Shown here piece after piece: positions 8,700-16,028 of a stretch of DNA of 19,264 bases. Every line of letters starts with the position of its first letter. Positions within the stretch are counted from its first letter, which is position 1. Under the pieces are notes generated by a model. It was given only the letters and a program-made list of their open reading frames with translations, was not told the DNA's origin and did not search any database. The DNA comes from Bacteroidota bacterium (GTDB taxonomy: Bacteria; Bacteroidota; Bacteroidia; Flavobacteriales; Flavobacteriaceae). The DNA is taken from positions 1-19,264 of the forward strand of contig JAEYTL010000051.1 in the NCBI GenBank assembly GCA_023434025.1. Reading direction: 5' to 3'. A program made the position numbers and the translations under genes.

Positions 8700-11600
8700 A
8701 TGAAAAAAATTTTATTTTTTGTTTGTTTTTTTCCCTTGTTCACAATTGCTCAGGCTTTGAACGGCACTTATGAAATCGGTACCGGTCAGGCGAGCCCGTT
8801 TAACAATTTGCAGAATGCTATCAATCGTTTAAATGCAAATGGTGTTAACGGGCCGGTTGTTTTTAAACTGCTGAACAATGAAAATTACAACTCCACACTT
8901 GTTATCAATTCTTTTACAGGCTCAAGCACAACGAACACGGTAACCATAGAACCGGCTGAAAATAAAAATGTGACTATTTCCGTAACCAATCCAAACGGCT
9001 ACACCGGGGTTGCCGCTGTTATAAAGATCAACGGAGGAGATAATATCATCATCAACGGAAGCAACACAAACAATCCGAATGTCAGAAACTTAACATTGCA
9101 AAACAACAATGCCGTAAACTATGTCAGCCAGACTATCGTCTGGATTGCCAGCAACAGTTCGAATGCCGCCACCAACATAACGTTGAAAAACACGGTTCTG
9201 AAACACACCAACCGCAATCAGGACGGACAATGGCTGAGCGGTGTTTTTTCGGGCGGAAACGGAAATACAGACAATAGTAATCTTGGTAACGGAGTAGCTA
9301 CGGCAAACAACACCAACACACAAATTATCAACAATGAATTCATCAACATCCGCCAGGGGGTTCATGTAAACAGTAATACCAATACCAACAGAATTACCAA
9401 TGTGTTGATTAAAGACAATAAACTGATTGCAACTGTTGACAGTCAAAAGCCCGATATGGGATTTTATCTGAGCAATGTGAATAATTTTTCGATAGAAAAC
9501 AATACGATTAACGGTTTACGCCACATTAATAACGGAAGTTCAAATATGTATGGTATTAATATCCTGAACGGATTGAATTACACCATTTCGGGTAATGAAA
9601 TTTTAAACTATACACACCCATCCAACAACATGATCGGATCCGCTATATTTATACAAGGTAACAATACAAGCAATGCAACCATTACCCGGAACATTATTCG
9701 AAATATAAAAAACAGCGGAGGCGGAATTGTTCGCGGAATCGACATTAACATTTCAACCTCAATCAACACCAACACTTTAATCAGCAATAACTTCATCAGC
9801 GATGTTGCTTCTACAGGAACTACAACAAATAACGGCAACGGTATTTATGTGCGGGCCGGAAGAGATATAAAAATTTACCACAATACTGTGGTGATGAACA
9901 GCAATCAAAATAACATCAGTGCTGCTTTGCGAATTGATTCGGGTTCACAATTGAGGGTTGTAAATAATATTTTAGGCAACACTTCTGCAACTGGAACGCG
10001 TTATGCTTTGTATTCGGATGTAAACCGCAATGCTTACACTGTGATTGATTATAACAATTATTATTCTGCCCAACACATTGGTTATATGGGTTCAAACCAA
10101 ACAAGTTTAGCCAACTGGGCTGCGGCAACTCAAAAAGATGCTAATTCCCTGGATTTAATTCCAAATTTTGTTTCGGCAACCGACCTGCATTTAACCGAAG
10201 AAAATCCGGATTTAGACAACAAAGGAACTTTTCTGAGCGAAGTAACCATCGATATTGATCTTGAAACCCGAAGCACCACTACACCGGATATCGGTGCCGA
10301 TGAATTTATGGCACAAAAATGCGGCACAACAACCGTATGGAACGGTACATCATGGAACAACGGAACGCCTGACGAAAACGTAAAAGCAATTTTAAACGGA
10401 GACTACAACACGGAAATACACGGAAACCTTGTTGCATGCGAATTAACTGTTAATGAAAATGTAGAGGCCGTTATTGCCGAAAACAATTATTTTAAAATAG
10501 AAACCCATGTAAAAATCGACGGAAATCTGACTATCTTAGACAGCGGAAGCCTGGTGCAGGTGGATGATGAAAGCGAAATAAGCGGTAATGTTCTGGTTTA
10601 CAGAAACACCACACCGATGAAAGCATTGGATTACAGCTATTGGTCTTCTCCGGTAGCCGGATGGAAGCTGAACCAACTCTCTCCCAACACCAACCCCTCA
10701 CGTTACCACAGCTACAATCCGGCTACAGGTAACTGGACAACGCATTCCGGCGGGAACCAAATCATGCAGGCCGGGAAAGGATACATTGTACGTGCACCTA
10801 ACGGATGGAGTTTAACCAATGCTACCAACGGTGTTTTTGAAGGGCATTTTATCGGCACTCCGAACAACAGTGTTGTTACGATTGATGTAACCAAAGGGGC
10901 AAACACAAACAACCTGATCGGAAACCCGTATCCTTCAGCCATTGATATTGATAAATTTATCCTAGATCCTGCGAACAAAGCCATCTTTGACGGAACCATT
11001 TATCTGTGGACACACAACACGGCCATCAGCAGCAGTATTCCGGGCAATCAGACCTATAATTATACGGCAGATGACTATGCTTCCTATAACCTGACCGGCG
11101 GTGTAAAAACATCCCGTTCAGCCATCACCGGAGCAATAGCTCCAACAGGAAAAGTTGCTTCAGGCCAATCATTTTTTATCAACATCAAAGAGGAATTAGC
11201 CAACGGAACTTACCAGGGTCAGTTTAACAACAGCATGAGAATTGTAGAACAAAATGATCAATTCTTCCGGTTTGCAACGCCTTCCACATCGTCCGTTTCA
11301 GCAGAAAAAAACCGTTTATGGATAAATATCTCTAATGAAAACGGAGCTTATCACGAAACTTTGCTGGGGTATTTAGACGGTGCAACCAACGGATTGGATT
11401 ATGGTTTTGACGGAAAGTATATCAATGGCGGAAACTTTGTAAGTATTTATTCTATCATGGATGAAAACAAATTATCCATTCAAGGGAGATCCTTGCCGTT
11501 TGCAGAAACAGAAGTTATCCCGATCGGATATGTGAGTACCATTTCAGGTTTGATGTCTATTGCCATTGAACAGACCGAAGGTTTTTTTGGAGAGCAAAAC

Positions 11601-11978
11601 GTTTATTTATTTGATCATCTAACCGGGTTATACCATGATTTAAAAGCCGGTCCATTCAGTTTTAATGCTGCCCCGGGTACGTTTGATGACCGTTTTGAAT
11701 TGCGATTTGCCGATGAGACTTTGAGTGTTGAAAATCCAGCATTGACTGAAAACAACCTACAAGTAATCAAATCAAACAAAACCATTGAAGTTAAATCACC
11801 ATCGAATTCCATTGAAGCAGTTTCCGTTTTTGACATCACCGGAAAACAGATTGCTTTTTATGAAACGATTAATCAGAATACTTTTAGTTCGACCCAATTA
11901 AATGTTTCCAATCAGGTTTTAATTGTAAAAATAAAGCTAGAAAATCATGAAATTGTAACCCGAAAATTAGTCTTCTAA
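8700..11978 (+). CDS. T9SS-exported right-handed beta-helix protein with type C sorting domain
   Basis: 1092 aa. MKKILFFVCFFPLFTIAQA is a signal peptide. Residues ~20-530 form an Asn-rich parallel beta-helix domain with short recurring rungs such as NIIINGSNT, VLIKDNKLIA, FSIENNTING, YTISGNEILN, ATITRNIIRN and LRVVNNILGN; such folds occur in polysaccharide lyases and adhesins, but no catalytic motif can be assigned. Residues ~543-1092 repeat the C-terminal module of the 1358-aa protein at 3599-7675 (WNGTSWNNG, YWSSPV, GKGYIVRAP, GNPYPSAID, NDQFFR, LLGYLDGATN, IQGRSLPF) and end in a sorting domain with VFDITGKQI and IVTRKLVF. The two genes diverge around recX. The protein is presumed exported through the outer membrane by T9SS; substrate or partner unknown. 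It starts at the ATG, 56 bp after a full promoter. Confidence 0.93.
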   Translation: MKKILFFVCFFPLFTIAQALNGTYEIGTGQASPFNNLQNAINRLNANGVNGPVVFKLLNNENYNSTLVINSFTGSSTTNTVTIEPAENKNVTISVTNPNGYTGVAAVIKINGGDNIIINGSNTNNPNVRNLTLQNNNAVNYVSQTIVWIASNSSNAATNITLKNTVLKHTNRNQDGQWLSGVFSGGNGNTDNSNLGNGVATANNTNTQIINNEFINIRQGVHVNSNTNTNRITNVLIKDNKLIATVDSQKPDMGFYLSNVNNFSIENNTINGLRHINNGSSNMYGINILNGLNYTISGNEILNYTHPSNNMIGSAIFIQGNNTSNATITRNIIRNIKNSGGGIVRGIDINISTSINTNTLISNNFISDVASTGTTTNNGNGIYVRAGRDIKIYHNTVVMNSNQNNISAALRIDSGSQLRVVNNILGNTSATGTRYALYSDVNRNAYTVIDYNNYYSAQHIGYMGSNQTSLANWAAATQKDANSLDLIPNFVSATDLHLTEENPDLDNKGTFLSEVTIDIDLETRSTTTPDIGADEFMAQKCGTTTVWNGTSWNNGTPDENVKAILNGDYNTEIHGNLVACELTVNENVEAVIAENNYFKIETHVKIDGNLTILDSGSLVQVDDESEISGNVLVYRNTTPMKALDYSYWSSPVAGWKLNQLSPNTNPSRYHSYNPATGNWTTHSGGNQIMQAGKGYIVRAPNGWSLTNATNGVFEGHFIGTPNNSVVTIDVTKGANTNNLIGNPYPSAIDIDKFILDPANKAIFDGTIYLWTHNTAISSSIPGNQTYNYTADDYASYNLTGGVKTSRSAITGAIAPTGKVASGQSFFINIKEELANGTYQGQFNNSMRIVEQNDQFFRFATPSTSSVSAEKNRLWINISNENGAYHETLLGYLDGATNGLDYGFDGKYINGGNFVSIYSIMDENKLSIQGRSLPFAETEVIPIGYVSTISGLMSIAIEQTEGFFGEQNVYLFDHLTGLYHDLKAGPFSFNAAPGTFDDRFELRFADETLSVENPALTENNLQVIKSNKTIEVKSPSNSIEAVSVFDITGKQIAFYETINQNTFSSTQLNVSNQVLIVKIKLENHEIVTRKLVF

Positions 11979-11996
11979 AAGACTAAAAACAGTATC

Positions 11997-12026
11997 AAAA
12001 TCCGCAGTGTTCCTGCGGATTTTTTT
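11997..12026 (+). terminator. Rho-independent terminator after the beta-helix gene
   Basis: AAAATCCGCAG, loop TGTTC, CTGCGGATTTTTTT: a seven-pair GC-rich stem (12001-12007 with 12013-12019) extended by A/T pairs and followed by a T run, starting 18 bp after the stop codon. Confidence 0.92.
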
Positions 12027-12066
12027 ATGCAAGTATTCGTTAGTTTTACCCGTAGTGCATTATTCG

Positions 12067-12168
12067 TTAACCACAGATGCACAGCTTTTTTATATTTTTA
12101 TCCGGAAAATTATATTTCACAGCTTTAATCGAATGCAAAGCATTCAATATCTGCGGATCTGCGGCTAA
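12067..12168. repeat. Gene-less inverted-repeat element (CCACAGAT family)
   Basis: The left end TTAACCACAGATGCACAG (12067-12084) and the complement of the right end CTGCGGATCTGCGGCTAA (12151-12168) match at about 14 of 18 positions. Inside is a perfect hairpin GAATGC-AAA-GCATTC (12131-12145). The right end, read inward, gives TTAGCCGCAGAT, close to the TTAGCCACGGAT end of the GxxExxY element at 15545. This fits a dispersed intergenic repeat of the kind common in Flavobacteriia. The rest of the 328-bp gap (11979-12306) holds the upstream terminator and no recognisable gene. Confidence 0.6.
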
Positions 12169-12306
12169 AAAAATAATTGCACGTAAAACAATGTGTTCCA
12201 TTTTTAATGATAATGCATACGGGTTAATTTTATAAAAATCTTTTTGGAATTAAACGCAATAGCAGTGTATTCCGATGAAGGAGAAACCACCTGAAAAAGT
12301 TATGAG

Positions 12307-13470
12307 TTATGCCTTAGACAAAACAACACTCACCGCATTTCCGCCAAAGCCAACCGCATTGACCATGATTTTTTTTAACGGACGAATTTGCTGCTGCGGT
12401 TTTAAAAAAGGAACCTGAATCAATTGGTTGTGCTGCAGCATCAACAAAGCCATTTCAACACTCAACATACCGGAAGCACCAAACGTATGCCCTACTTTCC
12501 ATTTATTGTTGGTGAGCAGCGGAACCGTATCGCCGAAAACAATTTCAATGGCTTTCATTTCACTCCAATCACCCTGAATGGTTCCGGGCGAATGCGTCAC
12601 AATAACATCAATTTCTTCCGGATTCATTTTGCCCAAGGCCATTTTCATCGATTTTTGAAAACAAGTTGCTTCTGCAGAAATTGAAATAGCATGTTTCAAA
12701 TCTTCCGTGGCATACCCGAATCCTTCCACATAGGCTAATGCCTTTTCACTTTCCCCGCTTTCCAGGCAGACCGAAGCGGCGGCTTCACCCAAAACCATGG
12801 TATTTTTTGTTTTGGAAAAATCAAATGTCTTACACGGATACAAGTCCGCAGGATCAGTTGCAGCATATATTTTTAATGCCTGCATCTGGGCAATTGTAAA
12901 CGGCGTCAGCGGAGTTTCACTTCCTCCCACCAGAAATTTATCGGCCATTCCCGCACGAAGCCAGGCAATTCCGTTGAGCAATGCATGTAGAGCGGTTGAA
13001 CAGGTAATGGAATGGGATAGTTCCGGTCCGTTGTTTTGTAAATCCTGAGCCACCCAACTTGAGATATTCCCCAAAGTCGTGGTAGGAGACGTTAACGTTT
13101 GAGCTTTCCCGGTGGATAAAAATGCCGCATGGTGTTTTTCAAATAATTGTGTGGCTCCGCGTGAAGAACCTATGTTTATTCCAAAAATAGCATTTTCATC
13201 CCATCCGGCTAAGGAAACAGCTTGTCGCGAAGCTAAAATGGCCAATAAAACCGAATTGTCTAAAAACTTATATTTTGATTCGGACAACCGCAAAGCGGCT
13301 ACTTTATGTTTATGTTCTTCCGATAAAGAAGAAGCAAAAACGGCAGCCGATTCAATTTGATTGGGTTTGATTAACGAGTCTTCCGATTGATAGGCTTTCC
13401 AGACAGCAACAGCTTCATCTCCTAAAGGTGAGACGGATGCAAAAGAAATTATGGCAATTTTTGAGTTCAA
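12307..13470 (-). CDS. Beta-ketoacyl-ACP synthase (FabF-like) linked to biotin genes
   Basis: Condensing enzyme of the KAS I/II family; such enzymes extend an acyl-ACP with malonyl-ACP. The TTG at 13470 gives MNSKIAIISFASVSPLG, where family members normally begin; an upstream TTG at 13503 would add 11 residues but lies within the -7 box. Numbered from 13470 (387 aa): active-site Cys157 in SITCSTALHA, His293 in VTHSPGTIQGDW, His328 in KWKVGHTFGASG, giving the C-H-H triad. The usual HGT loop reads HSPGT, and the protein is shorter than typical FabF (~410 aa). It follows bioA on the same strand, so a role in building the pimeloyl chain for biotin is plausible but inferred. A chain-length-neutral FabF paralogue is the alternative. 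Confidence 0.85.
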   Translation of the reverse strand: MNSKIAIISFASVSPLGDEAVAVWKAYQSEDSLIKPNQIESAAVFASSLSEEHKHKVAALRLSESKYKFLDNSVLLAILASRQAVSLAGWDENAIFGINIGSSRGATQLFEKHHAAFLSTGKAQTLTSPTTTLGNISSWVAQDLQNNGPELSHSITCSTALHALLNGIAWLRAGMADKFLVGGSETPLTPFTIAQMQALKIYAATDPADLYPCKTFDFSKTKNTMVLGEAAASVCLESGESEKALAYVEGFGYATEDLKHAISISAEATCFQKSMKMALGKMNPEEIDVIVTHSPGTIQGDWSEMKAIEIVFGDTVPLLTNNKWKVGHTFGASGMLSVEMALLMLQHNQLIQVPFLKPQQQIRPLKKIMVNAVGFGGNAVSVVLSKA

Positions 13471-13500
13471 AAAAAGAATTTGAATATAATTTTTACGATA

Positions 13501-13531
13501 CAAATTTACATTATCTCCAATGCTTTTTCAA
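13501..13531 (-). promoter_or_regulatory. Internal promoter for the ketosynthase inside the 3' end of bioA
   Basis: Minus-strand TTG (13531-13529), 20-bp spacer, TAAATTTG (13508-13501), whose first three bases are the bioA stop codon. The -7 box and the four bases after it (TAAATTTGTATC) are identical to those of the promoter at 7738-7767. It supports the 13470 start. Confidence 0.55.
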
Positions 13532-14795
13532 TGGTTTTATAAATTATTTCCAATTGTTCATTACCGGTAACATAAGGCGGAATAATGTATATCGTATTAC
13601 CTACCGGGCGAAGAATGATACCGTTTTCAATAAAAAAAGCATACACTTTATTCCTGAAATCACCGTAATAACTTTCGGTATTTTCTCTTTTGATCTCAAA
13701 GGCGAAAATAGTTCCCAGGACACGTACATTCTCAACGTTTGCATAACCTTCAATCCGGTTTTTAAAACACTGATGCTGCTGTTCGATCCGGCTTATATTT
13801 TCCTGCATTTCTGCCGAAAGGAGCAAATCAATCGCAGCCAGTGCCGCAGCACATCCGGTTGGGTTCCCGGTAAATGTGTGTCCGTGAAAGAGGGCTTTGT
13901 TCACATCTTCCGATAAAAATCCGTCAAAAACGGCCTGTGAGAAGCTCGTCACAGCCATCGGAATGGTACCACCCGTTAACGCTTTTGACAGGCAAATCAT
14001 ATCGGGCTGTCCGTTCAGATAATCGCAGGCAAAGGTTTTCCCCGTTTTGCCGAATCCGGTCATTACTTCATCGGCTATCGTGAAAACCCGGTATTTTTTG
14101 CAAAGTGAGAGCAGCTTGTCTAATTCTTCGGGTTTATACATGACCATTCCGGCCGCACCCTGCACCAGGGGCTCAAAGATAAATGCCGCAAATTCATCGG
14201 ACTGAAGTAATTTTTCCAACAACACAAAACTGTTATTTTCCGGTGTTGGAACCGGAATCCGGATCACTTCCAGCAGTGAACCCTGAAAAGCTTCGGTAAA
14301 AAAACTTATTCCGCTGGCGGCCATGGCTCCAAATGTATCACCGTGGAAACCGTTTTCAAAAGCTATAATTTTTGTCCTTTTTTCTCCTTTATTATAAAAA
14401 AACTGCAAGGCTGCTTTGATCGCAATTTCTACCGCCGTTGAGCCATTGTCAGAATAGAATAATTTCTGTTGATTGGCAGGCAAGATCGAAAGCAGTTTTT
14501 CTGCCAGTTCCACAGCCGGCTTATTGGTAAAACCCCCAAACAGCACGTGCTCTAACGTGGTTAATTGTTTATAAATGGCCCGGGCAAGAACCGGATTGGA
14601 ATGACCGAACGGATTCACCCACCAACTGGAAATGGCATCGATGTATTCTTTGCCGTTCTCGTCCCACAAAAAAACACCATCTCCTTTTACAATGGCCGGC
14701 AAAAGTCCGGTGGTCTGATGTTGGGTATAAGGATGCCAGTTATATTGTTTGTCTTTTTGGGAAAGGTTCATGTTCGGATTTTTAGATTGTTGCAT
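13506..14795 (-). CDS. bioA: Adenosylmethionine-8-amino-7-oxononanoate aminotransferase
   Basis: 429 aa, class III PLP aminotransferase. BioA moves the amino group of S-adenosylmethionine to 8-amino-7-oxononanoate, giving 7,8-diaminopelargonate. Visible features: the BioA-typical WHPYTQ near residue 20, SSWWVNPFGHSNP, YSDNGSTAVEIA (cofactor phosphate loop), ENGFHGDTFGAM, the ADEVMTGFGKTG stretch with Asp242, and the Schiff-base Lys271 in CLSKALTGG. Length matches the family. The ATG at 14795 is 2 bp after the bioD stop, so the two are probably translationally coupled; an internal ATG at 14771 (MNLSQKD) is a possible shorter start. The ketosynthase follows. Confidence 0.96.
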   Translation of the reverse strand: MQQSKNPNMNLSQKDKQYNWHPYTQHQTTGLLPAIVKGDGVFLWDENGKEYIDAISSWWVNPFGHSNPVLARAIYKQLTTLEHVLFGGFTNKPAVELAEKLLSILPANQQKLFYSDNGSTAVEIAIKAALQFFYNKGEKRTKIIAFENGFHGDTFGAMAASGISFFTEAFQGSLLEVIRIPVPTPENNSFVLLEKLLQSDEFAAFIFEPLVQGAAGMVMYKPEELDKLLSLCKKYRVFTIADEVMTGFGKTGKTFACDYLNGQPDMICLSKALTGGTIPMAVTSFSQAVFDGFLSEDVNKALFHGHTFTGNPTGCAAALAAIDLLLSAEMQENISRIEQQHQCFKNRIEGYANVENVRVLGTIFAFEIKRENTESYYGDFRNKVYAFFIENGIILRPVGNTIYIIPPYVTGNEQLEIIYKTIEKALEIM

Positions 14796-14797
14796 TT

Positions 14798-15418
14798 TCA
14801 GACGATGCGTTGAAAGTTTTCTTTAAACTTTTCGGCATAATAGGAAATTACATTTGAGTCAAAATAGGGTTCGTCTTCAATTCTCCCTAAAAAAGGGACT
14901 CCGGTTTTGGACAAAATGATTGATTCTGTCGCTTTATTTTCATCCCCTGAAAAAAGGATACCGGCGATGGAAATTTTCCGGTTTTGCAAAGCTTCTATCG
15001 TCAACAAGGTATGGTTGATGCTTCCCAGATAATGGCGGGAAACCACAATAACGCTGTAGTCAGGCTGAATAAGATTGATTATGGTTTCTGTCTGGTTTAA
15101 AGGGACAAAAATGCCTCCGGCTCCTTCAATCACCAGGTGATTTTGGGTTTCAGGCTCTTTGATCTTTTTTATATCGATTGTGATTCCGTCCAGCTCTGCT
15201 GCAAAATGCGGACTGGCCGGTGTTTGCAATGCATAACTGTTTGGGTGAATTTTTGTTCCGGAATTGCTGATGAGTGTCTGAATTTTATCTTTATCGGAAA
15301 AGGTTAATTCGCCGGCTTGTACCGGTTTCCAATAATCCGCTTCCAAAGCTTCTGTTATGATGGCCGAAGCGATGGTTTTTCCGACATCGGTTCCGATTCC
15401 GGTGATGAATAATTTCAT
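14798..15418 (-). CDS. bioD: Dethiobiotin synthetase
   Basis: 206 aa, a P-loop ATPase that carboxylates 7,8-diaminopelargonate and closes the ureido ring to give dethiobiotin. MKLFITGIGTDVGKT carries the Walker A motif (GTDVGKT, Lys14), followed by the substrate-binding YWKPVQAG (Lys31) and the conserved EGAGGIFVPL (residues 98-107). It is slightly shorter than the E. coli enzyme (~225 aa) but complete. It lies 2 bp ahead of bioA. The region upstream holds two kinds of repeats and then the GxxExxY element separating it from bioF, so it may depend on transcription through that insertion or on a promoter in the repeats; no clear TAnnTTTG box was found. Confidence 0.95.
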   Translation of the reverse strand: MKLFITGIGTDVGKTIASAIITEALEADYWKPVQAGELTFSDKDKIQTLISNSGTKIHPNSYALQTPASPHFAAELDGITIDIKKIKEPETQNHLVIEGAGGIFVPLNQTETIINLIQPDYSVIVVSRHYLGSINHTLLTIEALQNRKISIAGILFSGDENKATESIILSKTGVPFLGRIEDEPYFDSNVISYYAEKFKENFQRIV

Positions 15419-15432
15419 GGTAATTGTTTAAC

Positions 15433-15468
15433 CGCAAAGTTCGCAAAGAATACGCAAAGTTCGCAAGG
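15433..15468. repeat. Tandem CGCAAAGTTCGCAA(A/G)G repeat upstream of bioD
   Basis: CGCAAAGTTCGCAAAG (15433-15448) and CGCAAAGTTCGCAAGG (15453-15468), 20-bp period, 15 of 16 identical. On the minus strand this reads CTTTGCGAACTTTGCG, 15 bp before the bioD start. Motifs like this recur between genes in flavobacteria as I recall them; function unknown. Confidence 0.7.
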
Positions 15469-15544
15469 ATTTTTTGAAAAGATTGAAATCACTTTTTTGT
15501 TTTCCTTACTCTCTTTGCAATGCTTACTATAAATAATCCATCCG

Positions 15545-16028
15545 TTTTTAGCCACGGATTATACAGATTGGACAGATTATTACTGATTTTTAATGTTCGC
15601 TTTTCTGTTATTTGTGTAAATCACTCTTTTAAATTCTGTTTCTTCTCCAAAATTTAACAACATTCCTACTTCAACAGTTGTTGCTTTTAAGTAATTCATA
15701 ATTTGTGCTGTATGAATATCCATCAACACCTCAGTAGCTTTTAACTCAACGATTACTTTGTCTTCTACTAATAAATCCGAATAAAATTCTCCAACAAGCT
15801 GGTTTTTAAAATAGACTTTAATTTGCTTCTGAGCTTCAACTTTAAGTCCTAACGATTTTAATTCTAAATACATGGAATTCTGATATACCTTCTCAAGAAA
15901 TCCGGAACCTAATTCATTATATACGTTGTAATAAGCTTTTAAAATTACATCTGTAACTGATTGGTGTAATAAATTTGTCATACCGTCTGCTTATAGCTGT
16001 TAAAAATAGTTTTATCCGTGGCTTAAAA
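15545..16028. mobile_element. 484-bp inverted-repeat-bounded unit carrying a GxxExxY gene
   Basis: Left end TTTTTAGCCACGGAT (15545-15559) and right end ATCCGTGGCTTAAAA (16014-16028) are inverted copies matching at 14 of 15 bases. The left end continues inward with degenerate repeats (ATACAGATT, GACAGATT). The only gene inside is the GxxExxY ORF. The bioF stop codon (16025-16023) lies within the right end and the GxxExxY stop 20 bp inside the left. No transposase is present, so any movement would be in trans or by recombination; mobility is inferred. Confidence 0.55.
15580..15981 (-). CDS. GxxExxY protein (PD-(D/E)xK nuclease-like fold)
   Basis: 133 aa, the usual size of the GxxExxY family. 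The name-giving motif is at residues 27-33 (G-F-L-E-K-V-Y). A PD-(D/E)xK-like core follows: Asp71 in YSDLLVEDK and Glu81-x-Lys83 in VIVELKATE, then AQIMNYLKAT with the family's conserved Gln. These residues suggest a metal-dependent nuclease fold, but the cellular role of the family is unestablished. It sits in the same orientation between bioF and bioD, within an inverted-repeat-bounded unit (15545-16028), and has no obvious tie to biotin synthesis. The ATG at 15981 is 45 bp after the bioF stop codon. Confidence 0.92.
   Translation of the reverse strand: MTNLLHQSVTDVILKAYYNVYNELGSGFLEKVYQNSMYLELKSLGLKVEAQKQIKVYFKNQLVGEFYSDLLVEDKVIVELKATEVLMDIHTAQIMNYLKATTVEVGMLLNFGEETEFKRVIYTNNRKANIKNQ

Noticed and set aside
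12067..12201. 44-codon minus-strand ORF (MEHIVLRAIIFLAADPQIL...)
   Set aside because: It spans the inverted-repeat element almost end to end and takes its stop from the repeat end; its sequence is explained by the repeat, with no promoter or domain support.
13428..13916. 162-aa plus-strand ORF across the bioA/ketosynthase junction
   Set aside because: It is antisense to well-supported catalytic sequence of BioA and shows no domain, signal or promoter.
15433..15468. CRISPR-like repeat at the bioD upstream repeats
   Set aside because: Only two short copies with a 4-bp gap, no spacer-sized intervals and no cas genes in the window.
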